Source of the DNA: an uncultured Bacilli bacterium
GTDB taxonomy: Bacteria > Bacillota_I > Bacilli_A > RF39 > UBA660
Direction: 5' to 3'
DNA: 9,148 bases
Assembly (NCBI GenBank): GCA_947628125.1
Contig: CANQYR010000035.1
Span: forward strand, 1-9,148
Shown: in pieces, positions 1 to 8,002 of the stretch
Position numbering within the stretch: position 1 is the first letter of the stretch
How the letters are laid out: each line of letters opens with the position of its first letter
Position numbers and translations under genes: made by a program
Notes under the pieces: model-generated
What the model saw: only the letters and a program-made list of their open reading frames with translations
Databases searched by the model: none
Told to the model about the DNA's origin: nothing

Positions 1-7
1 GGGGGGG
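1..7 (+). repeat. Poly-G tract at the window edge (at least 7 Gs), near the N-terminus of copy 1
   Basis: Seven Gs open the window and encode Gly-Gly plus the first base of a Val codon in the frame of copy 1. Counting from the shared D-S-F-x-Q-H motif, this point aligns with residue 1 of copy 3, so the tract lies within a few codons of the unseen start codon. Its true length is unknown because it touches the edge. If it is a slippage tract, length changes here would shift nearly the whole protein out of frame. Confidence 0.7.
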
Positions 8-2682
8 TATCTTCTGACTTTGGTAAATTAGTCATTAAATACAGCCTCATCTTTCTTTTAATAACATCCTTTATTATTTTTCTATTCTTAAGAACCGGGA
101 AAGGCTTCCTTGGCAATGGTGCGGATAGCTTTACCCAGCATTTCATAACATTAAATTATTTTCGTTCTTTAATAATCAATTTTATTAGAACCGGATATAT
201 TAATACCTTTACATGGAATATTGGTACTGGTTTAGATATGTTTAGCAACTTAGTATACTACATAATAGGGGACTTTGTCTCATATCTAAGCTTTATCGTT
301 CCTCAAAAAGGAGTTTACATTGTTTATTACATTGCTAACTTTCTTCGTATATATTTAGTCGGATTATCATTTTTAATCTATGGCCGTTATAAAAAAATGA
401 AACCATATTCAACTATAATTGGTAGCATAACCTATGCTTTTTGTGGTTACATTATTTTTAACGCTTTTAAACATGCTTACTTAAATGATGCTTTATATGT
501 TTTCCCCCTTTTAATGATGGGAATCGAAAAAATAGTTAATGAAAACAAAAAAGGCTTATATCTTTTTATGGTCTTTTTTGCCTTAATTACTAACTTTTAC
601 TTAGCCTATACAGAATTTATTGTCATTGCTATCTATGGCAGTATTTTAACTATCCAAAAATATCGGCAAGAAGGTTATCAAAAAATACTAAAAAAACTAA
701 CATCAATTTTCTTATATAGCCTTTTAGCCATAACTTTAGCATCATTTATTTTGCTACCAACAGCTTATGGCTACTTAAATTCATCAAGAGTAGGGGCTAA
801 AATATACCCTTATAGCCAAAGCTACTATCAAACCTTTATCCCATCTTTACTAAACTTTTTCCCATCTTATTGGCGCGTTTTCACCTTTAATGCCGTCATA
901 CTAATTACCTTACCTTATTTTTTTAAACACCGCAAAGAAAACAATGCCTTATTTAAACTCTTTATCATCTTACTAATTCCTTTACTAATATCCCAAATAG
1001 GAACCATCTTTACTGCTTTTTCCTTCCCATTAAATAGATGGTGCTTTATAATTAGCTTTCTCTTTGCCTACATGACAACCTATTTCTTTAATAGTGATCA
1101 TTTAAATAAACAAGATATTAATTACATTGTCAAATTCCTTATTATCTATTTTATCATTTACTTCTTAAGTGAACAAAGTGTTAATCACTTAATAGTATTT
1201 GACATCATTTACCTAAGTGTTTTATGCTTCATCATCTTTACCCAAAAGAAATGTAAAAAAATAATTTTAAGTTTAATAATATTAGGGACTTGTTACATGG
1301 CTTATTTCTACTATGGTTATGAAAACAATAACTACGAACAAATAATGGCCAATTTTAACGATGTCAATTACCTTTATGACACCAACAGTGAAACTAACCC
1401 TGATCTAAAGGAAGCTTTAAGCTATATCAAAAAGAAAGAAAAAAATAATATTTACCGTACTTACTTAAACAACGCAAGCAACGTAAATTTATCATTATTG
1501 AAAAATTTTCAATCGATTAGTTATTATTATTCTATTACCCCTAAAGAATTTTTCCAATTAGCCGATGACTTAAAAAATAGGGAAATAGAAGTATCATTAA
1601 ACTTTCGAAGATTTGATAACCGAACCAAAATAAATACCTTACTAGGTAACAAATATTACATTTCTAAAAGCACATTTAACACCCCTTATGGCTATAAACT
1701 AACTAATTATAAAGGCCCATCCAAAATATATGAAAACAAATATGCCTTACCATTTATAACCTTTTATGATCAGCAAATTAGTATAGAAACCTATAACAAA
1801 TTAAACCCAGTGGAAAAAGAAACCAGCCTTTTAAGACAAGTAGCCTTAGAAGATGAAAATATTAAAACCACACCAGTATTTAACGACTTAAAAACCTATA
1901 CCTATAATAATAAAAAAATCGAAGTCAAAGATACAGCAAAAAATAAAATCACCTTAAAATTAGAAGAACCAATAAATAACAGTGAAATATACCTTTATAT
2001 TCCTAATATAAAATACACACCATATACCAAAGAAGAAATGATAGACAATGAATATTTGCCCTTAACCAATAATGATAGCAAACTAAACCATCTTAATGAT
2101 CTAGCCAAAATAAAATACAAATATAAAAATTACACCCAAAACTATAGCTTTTCTATTACAGCTAAAACCAAAAACCAAAGCAAAGAAAATAAAGTCCTAG
2201 ACTATAAAACCGATTCTTATTACATTAATAAAGATGAACTAGTCTTTAACCTAGGATACTATAGCAAATATCAAGATAATATTGAATTAACCTTTAATAA
2301 ACTTGGTAACTATAGCTTTGATAACATCCAAATCATAGCCGTTAAAATGAATACTTTAGAAGCGGATACAAATAACCTTAAAAGATCAAACTTTCAGCTT
2401 GATAACTATAAAGATGGAAAATTAAGTGGCAGCATAAATATCGAGCAAGATGGTATAATTCAAATGGCAACAGTTTATTCCAAAGGCTGGAAAATCTACA
2501 TTGATGACCAAAAAGTTGAAAGCCTAAAAGTAAATAAATACTTTTTAGGCGCCAAAGTAGAAAAAGGCACTCATCAAATAAAAATCGTTTATAACACTCC
2601 TTATTTAAAAGAAGGAGTAATAATATCAATTATCTCTTTAGGCATTTTGCTATTTATAAGCTTCAAAAAGAAAAATAATTGA
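1..2682 (+). CDS. yfhO: YfhO-family membrane glycosyltransferase, copy 1 (5' partial, frame intact to the C-terminus)
   Basis: The frame is open from base 1 to a TGA at 2680-2682 (893 visible residues), so the first ATG at 238 is internal: the 79 codons before it match the N-termini of copies 2 and 3. Visible in order are an N-terminal membrane helix (about 13-30), an acidic D-S-F-x-Q-H motif (D42, Q46) in the first outer loop, a TW...GLDMF...YY..GDF block, many hydrophobic helices to about residue 440, a long polar and presumably extracytoplasmic region, the YSKGW segment (Y826-W830), and a last helix before a Lys-rich tail. This layout and the C-terminal KGW..Y.DDQKV block are typical of YfhO, a GT-C-type enzyme; in B. 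subtilis YfhO is implicated in lipoteichoic acid glycosylation from undecaprenyl-phosphate-GlcNAc. D42 as catalytic base is inferred. Unlike its paralogues it has no G tract before YSKGW. Substrate and acceptor cannot be read from sequence. Confidence 0.92.
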   Translation, partial: GGVSSDFGKLVIKYSLIFLLITSFIIFLFLRTGKGFLGNGADSFTQHFITLNYFRSLIINFIRTGYINTFTWNIGTGLDMFSNLVYYIIGDFVSYLSFIVPQKGVYIVYYIANFLRIYLVGLSFLIYGRYKKMKPYSTIIGSITYAFCGYIIFNAFKHAYLNDALYVFPLLMMGIEKIVNENKKGLYLFMVFFALITNFYLAYTEFIVIAIYGSILTIQKYRQEGYQKILKKLTSIFLYSLLAITLASFILLPTAYGYLNSSRVGAKIYPYSQSYYQTFIPSLLNFFPSYWRVFTFNAVILITLPYFFKHRKENNALFKLFIILLIPLLISQIGTIFTAFSFPLNRWCFIISFLFAYMTTYFFNSDHLNKQDINYIVKFLIIYFIIYFLSEQSVNHLIVFDIIYLSVLCFIIFTQKKCKKIILSLIILGTCYMAYFYYGYENNNYEQIMANFNDVNYLYDTNSETNPDLKEALSYIKKKEKNNIYRTYLNNASNVNLSLLKNFQSISYYYSITPKEFFQLADDLKNREIEVSLNFRRFDNRTKINTLLGNKYYISKSTFNTPYGYKLTNYKGPSKIYENKYALPFITFYDQQISIETYNKLNPVEKETSLLRQVALEDENIKTTPVFNDLKTYTYNNKKIEVKDTAKNKITLKLEEPINNSEIYLYIPNIKYTPYTKEEMIDNEYLPLTNNDSKLNHLNDLAKIKYKYKNYTQNYSFSITAKTKNQSKENKVLDYKTDSYYINKDELVFNLGYYSKYQDNIELTFNKLGNYSFDNIQIIAVKMNTLEADTNNLKRSNFQLDNYKDGKLSGSINIEQDGIIQMATVYSKGWKIYIDDQKVESLKVNKYFLGAKVEKGTHQIKIVYNTPYLKEGVIISIISLGILLFISFKKKNN

Positions 2683-2707
2683 ATTAAAAAGTATTCTATG
2701 TGATAAT
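2679..2707 (+). promoter_or_regulatory. Sigma-A-type promoter with extended -10 for YfhO copy 2
   Basis: TTGAAT (2679-2684) and GATAAT (2702-2707) are separated by 17 bases. A TGT at 2699-2701 supplies the extended -10 TGn motif. The -35 overlaps the stop codon of copy 1. Transcription would begin near 2714, giving a leader of about 25 bases before the GTG at 2739. The match is strong for an AT-rich genome, though chance matches are common in such DNA. AAGTAT (2689-2694) and ATACTT (2708-2713) form an inverted repeat around the -10, which may be a regulator site or chance. Confidence 0.65.
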
Positions 2708-2722
2708 ATACTTAAAGAAAAC

Positions 2723-2730
2723 AAGAGGTG
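2723..2730 (+). promoter_or_regulatory. Ribosome binding site that sets the GTG start of copy 2
   Basis: AAGAGGTG lies 8 bases before GTG at 2739-2741. This decides the start: an earlier in-frame GTG at 2700 lies inside the promoter and has no such site. Confidence 0.75.
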
Positions 2731-2738
2731 CTATTATA

Positions 2739-5243
2739 GTGAAAAAAATTCTGAAAAAATATGAAGCATTTTTTAAATATTCTATCTTATTTTTATTAAT
2801 TGCTTCTTTTCTTTTGCTTTTGTTTGGTAAATATAACCGTAGTTTACTATGCATCAAAGATTCCTTTCATCAGCACATGATAACATTAAACTACTTTCAA
2901 AAATACTTAAAAAATCTATTTGTTACCGGTAGTGTAGAAGCATTTACGTGGCATATAGGCACTGGCTTAGATATGTTTGCCAATATGGCTTATTACATCT
3001 TTGGCGACTTTCTAAGCTATTTTAGCATCTTTTTCAAAGAAAATGATCTTTATAAATTTTATGATGTATTATGCTTATTAAGAATTTATTTAGTTGGCAT
3101 TACCTTTATCTGTTATTGCCGTTATAAAAAGATAAATACCTTCGGTGCAGTTGTAGGGGCCTTGATGTATGCTTTCTGTGGCATCATAATTGTCTATGGC
3201 ACAAGACATTGCTATTTTGTCAATTCCATATTCATGTTTCCCTTACTAATGATTGGCCTTGAAAAAATAGTTAAAGAAAATAAAAAAAGCTTTTACATCT
3301 CTATGGTTTTCTTAAGCACCATTTGTAACTTTTACTTTGCCTATAGCTTATTTGTAATCATTGCTATCTATGGCATATATCTAACCATCGAAACCTATAA
3401 AAATAATGGTCTAAAATTCATCATCAAAAAACTATTAATAATCTTCACCTATAGTCTTTTAGCCATAACTTTAACATCATTTATTTTACTACCAACTGCC
3501 TATAGCTATTTTACATCCGCCAGAATAGGGTCGAAAATATATCCTTATTCCCTTAACTTCTATCGCAGTTTTTTAGCTTCATTTATTACCACATCCGCGC
3601 CTTACTCATCTTACATCACCGTTCATTCTATCGCTTTAATTAGCATGCCATTCTTTTTAAAACATTATAAGGAAAACAAATCGTTAAGTGCCTTATTTTT
3701 AACCCTAATAATAATTTTACTATCACCCCATTTAGCAAGCATATTAGTTGGCTTTTCCTTTCCTATTAATAGATGGTGCTTTACCATAAGCTTTTTGCTT
3801 GCCTTTATGACTAGTTATTTTCTTAATCAAATAGATAAAATAAAATATCAAGATAAAAAATTTATTGCCATCTTTATCATAATCTATTTACTCGGGACCT
3901 TTTTAATTAATCAAAATCTTGATCGTTTATTCTTTTTCGGCTTAATTTTAGTTGGCATATTATTATGTGTTTTCTTTAGTAAAAAAAGCAAAAACCTAAA
4001 AATAGCAACCTATATAATCATCATAATAGGTATTTGCTTTAGCATCGAAAACCGTTATGACATTATAAGCTTAAACATCGTTGATGAATACATAGAAAAT
4101 GATAAAACCTCTTACTTGTATAACACTGATGAAGAAAAAAACTTAGATCTCCAAGCCGCCTTAAGCTATATTAAAAACCAAGATAATGACTTCTACCGTT
4201 TATATCTAAGTAGATACTCCGTCCAAAACCTAGCCTTGTTATATGATTATAATACCATCCTTTTCTATTACTCACTTGCCCCAAATGAGATGCGCATATT
4301 ATCTGATGACTTAAAAAATAGAGAAATCGCGGTTTCCGAATACTTTGGTAATTTTGATAACCGGGCCAAAATAACAACCCTTTTAGGTAATAAATACATC
4401 ATAAACTCCAATAATAGTCCCGTGCCTTATGGTTATGAAAAACTAGACTATCAAGGTGACTCCACCATTTATAAAAATAAATATGCCTTACCATTTGTAA
4501 CTTTTTACGATAAAACCATAAGTAAATATGAATATAACAAACTTAATCCCGTTGAAAAAGAAACCAGCCTTTTAAAACAAGCCGTTATAAAAGATGCTGA
4601 TGAAAAATCTTTAATAGATGAAATTACAAAATATGAATTTAATAGTCAAAAACTAGAAGTAACAAATCCTAGTAAAGATAAAATAACCTTAAATTTAGAT
4701 GATAATATAAAAGAAGGGGAGATATATCTTTATTTAACAAACGTCAATTATAAACCATACACCAAAGAAGAAATGATCAATAATGAAATCGCCAAATTAA
4801 ATAATAGCGACACTAAACTAAACCAATTAAATGAAGAAGCCCAAATAAAATATCGGTACAAAAATTATGAACCAGCCTATGACTTTTATACCTATGCTAG
4901 TTATAATTTTAAATCATCAAGTAGATCTTTAAATTATAAAACCGATACCTACTATGTTGATAAAAAAACAATGGTATTTGATCTTGGTTATTATAACCCT
5001 AATAAAAATAAAGTTGAAATAACCTTTAATAAAACTGGCTTCTATGAAATAGGAAGTGCAAGCATCATCAGTGTTGATATGACAGAATATCAAAATGACA
5101 TCGAAAATTTAAAAAGATCAAACTTTAAAATCGAAAATTATGATAATGGCATATTAGAAGGCACTGTTGATATCCAAAATAATTTAGGGGGGGGGTCTTA
5201 CAGTTTAGCACCATGTACTCTAAAGGCTGGGACATATATGTAG
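2739..5243 (+). CDS. yfhO: YfhO-family membrane glycosyltransferase, copy 2 (frameshifted at a G9 tract; the gene runs to 5461)
   Basis: From GTG 2739 the frame as read gives 834 residues. It has the family plan: N-terminal helix (about 11-30), D-S-F-H-Q-H motif (D41, Q45), TWHIGTGLDMF and GDF block, about a dozen hydrophobic segments to residue 440, then a large polar region containing blocks shared by all three paralogues (FDNR, TLLGNKY, YALPF, LNPVEKETSLL, YTKEEM). After the G9 tract the frame yields three Gly and an unrelated 15-residue tail before TAG at 5241. The expected YSKGW block and final helix continue in the -1 frame to 5461. Seven or ten Gs would give one protein of 906 or 907 residues, matching copy 1. 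By analogy with YfhO it is inferred to transfer a lipid-linked sugar outside the membrane. The truncated product keeps the predicted catalytic loop, so it might be an altered isoform rather than a null. It has its own promoter. Confidence 0.9.
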   Translation: MKKILKKYEAFFKYSILFLLIASFLLLLFGKYNRSLLCIKDSFHQHMITLNYFQKYLKNLFVTGSVEAFTWHIGTGLDMFANMAYYIFGDFLSYFSIFFKENDLYKFYDVLCLLRIYLVGITFICYCRYKKINTFGAVVGALMYAFCGIIIVYGTRHCYFVNSIFMFPLLMIGLEKIVKENKKSFYISMVFLSTICNFYFAYSLFVIIAIYGIYLTIETYKNNGLKFIIKKLLIIFTYSLLAITLTSFILLPTAYSYFTSARIGSKIYPYSLNFYRSFLASFITTSAPYSSYITVHSIALISMPFFLKHYKENKSLSALFLTLIIILLSPHLASILVGFSFPINRWCFTISFLLAFMTSYFLNQIDKIKYQDKKFIAIFIIIYLLGTFLINQNLDRLFFFGLILVGILLCVFFSKKSKNLKIATYIIIIIGICFSIENRYDIISLNIVDEYIENDKTSYLYNTDEEKNLDLQAALSYIKNQDNDFYRLYLSRYSVQNLALLYDYNTILFYYSLAPNEMRILSDDLKNREIAVSEYFGNFDNRAKITTLLGNKYIINSNNSPVPYGYEKLDYQGDSTIYKNKYALPFVTFYDKTISKYEYNKLNPVEKETSLLKQAVIKDADEKSLIDEITKYEFNSQKLEVTNPSKDKITLNLDDNIKEGEIYLYLTNVNYKPYTKEEMINNEIAKLNNSDTKLNQLNEEAQIKYRYKNYEPAYDFYTYASYNFKSSSRSLNYKTDTYYVDKKTMVFDLGYYNPNKNKVEITFNKTGFYEIGSASIISVDMTEYQNDIENLKRSNFKIENYDNGILEGTVDIQNNLGGGSYSLAPCTLKAGTYM
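5187..5195 (+). repeat. G9 homopolymer tract in YfhO copy 2, candidate phase-variation switch
   Basis: Nine consecutive Gs, read as three Gly codons, interrupt a coding strand in which G is the rarest base. Immediately after them the homologous reading moves to the -1 frame: V-L-Q-F-S-T-M-Y-S-K-G-W aligns with I-I-Q-M-A-T-V-Y-S-K-G-W of copy 1. Gain of one G or loss of two restores the full gene. Confidence 0.95.
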
Positions 5244-5461
5244 ATGATCAAAAAGTGGAAAGCCTAAAAATAAATAAATCCTTTTTAGGAACCAAAATAA
5301 CTAGTGGTTTTCATAAAATCAAAATAGTATATCATACCCCTTATTTAAAAGAAGGCACAGTCTTATCAATTGTATCACTACTAATACTAATTATAAGCGA
5401 ATTATTAAGCAAATTAAGAAAAAATCACCTTGAAAATAAAAGAAAGAATGATATACTATAA
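5195..5461 (+). CDS. yfhO: C-terminal segment of YfhO copy 2, in the -1 frame
   Basis: These 88 codons (first codon GTC at 5195, stop TAA at 5459) are the missing end of copy 2, not a separate gene. They carry VLQFSTMYSKGW, a Y-V-D-D-Q-K-V-E-S-L block, FHKIKIVYHTPYLKEG, a final membrane helix and a Lys/Arg-rich tail, all aligning with the intact end of copy 1. An ATG at 5213 lies inside the conserved block, has no ribosome binding site at a usable distance and would make a fragment starting mid-domain, so independent initiation is unlikely. Most differences from copy 3 close to the tract are synonymous in this frame, which suggests it is or recently was translated. Confidence 0.88.
   Translation, partial: VLQFSTMYSKGWDIYVDDQKVESLKINKSFLGTKITSGFHKIKIVYHTPYLKEGTVLSIVSLLILIISELLSKLRKNHLENKRKNDIL
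5430..5457 (+). promoter_or_regulatory. Sigma-A-type promoter with extended -10 for YfhO copy 3
   Basis: TTGAAA (5430-5435) and TATACT (5452-5457) are 16 bases apart, with TGA at 5449-5451 as the extended -10 motif. The element sits inside the last codons of copy 2. Transcription would begin near 5464, about 19 bases before the ATG of copy 3. Copies 2 and 3 therefore share a layout: a private promoter overlapping the end of the previous paralogue. Confidence 0.65.
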
Positions 5462-5470
5462 AAGAAGAAA

Positions 5471-5477
5471 GAGGAGA
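5471..5477 (+). promoter_or_regulatory. Ribosome binding site of YfhO copy 3
   Basis: GAGGAGA lies about 6 bases before the ATG at 5483, a near-perfect Shine-Dalgarno sequence. It supports this ATG as the start. Confidence 0.85.
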
Positions 5478-5482
5478 AATAA

Positions 5483-8002
5483 ATGAAAACAAGAAATGAA
5501 ACTGTCAACATTATTCTAAAATACACATTTATTTTTATTTTCATTTCTTCTTTTATTGCCTTTATTTACTTAAAAAATAAACGTGGCTTCATAGGTAGTG
5601 GGGGAGATAGCTTTAACCAGCACTTAATAACTCTCACATACTTTAAAGACTTACTAAAAAACTTTTTAATAAATGGGAACTTTCAAACTTTCACCTGGCA
5701 TATAAGCGCAGGAATGGACATGTTTGCTAATCTAGCTTACTATATCTTTGGTGATTTTGTTAGCTACCTTAGCATATTTGTTCCAGAAAATAAATTATAC
5801 TTACTATATTATGCCTTAACATTTCTTAGAACCTATTTAGTTGGTATAACCTTTATCATCTATTGCCGTTATCATAAATTTAATAAACTAAGCACTTTAA
5901 TTGGTGCTTTGATGTATACCTTCTGTGGCTTTATGATCTATAATCAATTTAGACACCCTTATTTTACTAACTCTGTAGCCATATTTCCTTTATTAATGAT
6001 GGGCATGGAAAAAATAGTTAAAGAAAACAAAAAAAGTTTTTATGTTTTTATTGTTTTTTTAACCACCATTTGTAACTTTTACTTTGCCTATACCTTCTTT
6101 ATAATAATTGGCATATACGCCTTAATATTAATTTATCAAAACTATAAAAAAGAAGGCTTTAAAGTTATGCTAAAAAAATTAGTAACTGTCATTATCTATA
6201 GCCTTTTAGGTGTTGCCTTATCAAGCTTTATCCTAATACCTACCATCTATGCTTTTTTATCATCATCAAGAATTAGTACGGGAAATTATTTTTATAGCCT
6301 ATCATACTACCGTAATTTTATCCCATCTTTAATATTATTTACTAATGAGTATTGGCGTATTTTTACTGTTAATGTTCTAATTTTAATTACCTTACCATAC
6401 TTTATCAAACACTACAAAGAAAACAAACCTATATTTTACTTAACAGTAATTTTATTACTATCTTTGTTAAGTGCGAAAATAAGCAGCGCTCTAGTAGGAT
6501 TTTCCTTCCCAGTTAATCGCTTTAGCTTCACCGTAGCGTTTCTTTTGGCCTTTATCTCAGCATCCTTTTTTAATCAAACCCAAAAACTTACTAGTAAAGA
6601 CAAAAAATTTATTTTCCGTTTTATCATCGGTTATTTCTTAATTGTCTTTGTAATCAATATAGGCATAGATAGCTTTTTACTAGCAAGCATCATAACCCTT
6701 GCTATATTAATATATATCATCTTTAATGATAAACTAAACGCTAAACTCAAAAATTATGGCATCTTAATCACCTTAGTATGTGGCCTTTGTTACACTGCCT
6801 ATAATTTTTATGACGTTTCACGTAACAACTATAGTAAAGAATTCTATCCTTTCAATGCCGTAAATTATATGTATAACACCAATAAAGAAAACAACATAGA
6901 CTTAAGAGAAGCTTTAAAATATATCAAAAAACAAGAACAAAACGCAAGAATTTTAATCAACCCTGATCAAATTTATAACTTAGCCTTAATAAGAGACTTT
7001 AACACCATGAATTATTATTATTCACTAAACTCTAAAGAAATACTATCTTTAGCGTTAGACTTAAAAAACAATGACAATACCACTAGTAATGCCATCAAAA
7101 AATTTGATAATAGACCCAGAATAACAACCTTACTAGGTAATAAATACTACATAATAAAAGACGGTTACCAAGTTCCTTATGGCTATGAAAAAACAAACTA
7201 TAAAGGCCCATCAAAAATCTATAAAAATAAATACGCTTTACCATTAGCCGTTTATTATGACCAAATTATATCATTAGATGACTATGAAAAACTTTCTCCT
7301 CTTGAAAAAGAAGTAAGCCTTTTAAAACAAGTGGCTATTAAAACAAGTTCAAACAATGAAATAAACTTAGGTAATGAACTAACAACTTATGATTTTGGCT
7401 CCCAAAAAATGGAAATAACAAATACCAATAATAAAATAACCTTAAAACTTAAAGAACCAATCAAAGATAGTGAAGTTTACCTATACATAACTAACTTAAA
7501 ATATACCCCATACACCAAAGAAGAAATGATAAACAATGAGTATACAGCCTTAACAAATAATGATAGCAATCTAAATCATCTTAACGAACTAGCTAAAATA
7601 AAATATAACTACCGCTTTTATGAACCTGCGGATAACTTTAACCTAAAAATTAAGTATGGCTCTAAAAGTGCTAGCTATTACACCTTAAATTCATATAAAG
7701 ACTCTTACTATTTTGATAAATCAACCGTCGTAATTAATCTAGGCTATTTTAAAGAATTTAAAGATGACATTGAAATAACAACTAATAAACCGGGTTATTA
7801 TGCGTATGACTCGGTAAGCGTTGTTAAAGACTCCCTAAAAGATTATGAACAAGACATCGAAAACTTAAAAAGATCAAACTTTGAAATCGAAAAATACGAA
7901 GATGGTCTTTTAGAAGGTGTTGTCAATATCGAAAATAACGCTGAGGGGGGGGGATACTACAATTTAGTACCATGTACTCCAAAGGCTGGGACATATTTGT
8001 AG
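5483..8002 (+). CDS. yfhO: YfhO-family membrane glycosyltransferase, copy 3 (frameshifted at a G9 tract; the gene runs to 8190)
   Basis: As read, the product is 839 residues from ATG 5483. It shows an N-terminal helix (about 9-30), GGDSFNQH with D42 and Q46 as candidate active-site residues, TWHISAGMDMF and GDF (90-92), repeated hydrophobic helices to about residue 445, and a long polar region with the blocks shared by copies 1 and 2 (FDNRPRITTLLGNKY, YALPLAVYYD, YTKEEM). After nine Gs it ends in an unrelated 15-residue tail at TAG 8000. The conserved YSKGW block and final helix follow in the -1 frame to 8190. Seven or ten Gs would give 901 or 902 residues, the size of its paralogues. Its C-terminal region is closer to copy 2 than to copy 1, suggesting a later duplication or gene conversion. 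It has its own promoter and leads directly into the glycosyltransferase gene. The role is inferred from the YfhO family. Confidence 0.9.
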   Translation: MKTRNETVNIILKYTFIFIFISSFIAFIYLKNKRGFIGSGGDSFNQHLITLTYFKDLLKNFLINGNFQTFTWHISAGMDMFANLAYYIFGDFVSYLSIFVPENKLYLLYYALTFLRTYLVGITFIIYCRYHKFNKLSTLIGALMYTFCGFMIYNQFRHPYFTNSVAIFPLLMMGMEKIVKENKKSFYVFIVFLTTICNFYFAYTFFIIIGIYALILIYQNYKKEGFKVMLKKLVTVIIYSLLGVALSSFILIPTIYAFLSSSRISTGNYFYSLSYYRNFIPSLILFTNEYWRIFTVNVLILITLPYFIKHYKENKPIFYLTVILLLSLLSAKISSALVGFSFPVNRFSFTVAFLLAFISASFFNQTQKLTSKDKKFIFRFIIGYFLIVFVINIGIDSFLLASIITLAILIYIIFNDKLNAKLKNYGILITLVCGLCYTAYNFYDVSRNNYSKEFYPFNAVNYMYNTNKENNIDLREALKYIKKQEQNARILINPDQIYNLALIRDFNTMNYYYSLNSKEILSLALDLKNNDNTTSNAIKKFDNRPRITTLLGNKYYIIKDGYQVPYGYEKTNYKGPSKIYKNKYALPLAVYYDQIISLDDYEKLSPLEKEVSLLKQVAIKTSSNNEINLGNELTTYDFGSQKMEITNTNNKITLKLKEPIKDSEVYLYITNLKYTPYTKEEMINNEYTALTNNDSNLNHLNELAKIKYNYRFYEPADNFNLKIKYGSKSASYYTLNSYKDSYYFDKSTVVINLGYFKEFKDDIEITTNKPGYYAYDSVSVVKDSLKDYEQDIENLKRSNFEIEKYEDGLLEGVVNIENNAEGGGYYNLVPCTPKAGTYL
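7945..7953 (+). repeat. G9 homopolymer tract in YfhO copy 3, candidate phase-variation switch
   Basis: Nine Gs follow GCTGA and are read as the last base of a Glu codon, two Gly codons and the start of a third. The homologous frame after the tract is -1: I-L-Q-F-S-T-M-Y-S-K-G-W. Length, position relative to YSKGW, and phase are the same as in copy 2. Ten or seven Gs would restore the frame. Confidence 0.95.

Noticed and set aside
238..240. ATG at 238 as start of YfhO copy 1
   Set aside because: The 79 upstream codons are in frame and match the N-terminal helix and D-S-F-x-Q-H motif of the other copies.
2378..2629. Minus-strand open frames at 2378-2629, 4171-4377 and 8614-8811
   Set aside because: They lie wholly opposite well-supported coding regions, have no recognisable domain or start signal, and look like by-products of codon use.
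2680..2682. Mycoplasma-type code with TGA as Trp
   Set aside because: Trp is encoded by TGG throughout and TGA ends copy 1 at the expected C-terminus after the basic tail.
2700..2738. GTG at 2700 as start of YfhO copy 2
   Set aside because: It overlaps the -10 region of the promoter, has no ribosome binding site, and adds residues absent from the paralogues. GTG 2739 has AAGAGGTG at the right distance.
2641..2740. Rho-independent terminators between the genes
   Set aside because: No GC-rich hairpin followed by a T run is visible between any pair of genes here; the spacers are short and AT-rich.
5213..5461. Separate small membrane protein genes starting at 5213 and 7972
   Set aside because: Both ATGs encode a Met inside the conserved STMYSKGW block, lack ribosome binding sites, and align with the intact C-terminus of copy 1.
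5600..5604. G5 run next to the predicted catalytic Asp of copy 3
   Set aside because: It is in frame, short, and encodes the Gly-Gly before Asp, so it is unlikely to be a switch at this length.
5187..7953. G tracts as read-end poly-G sequencing artefact
   Set aside because: Both runs are flanked on each side by correct homologous coding sequence, so the tracts are real. Only their exact length remains open to doubt.
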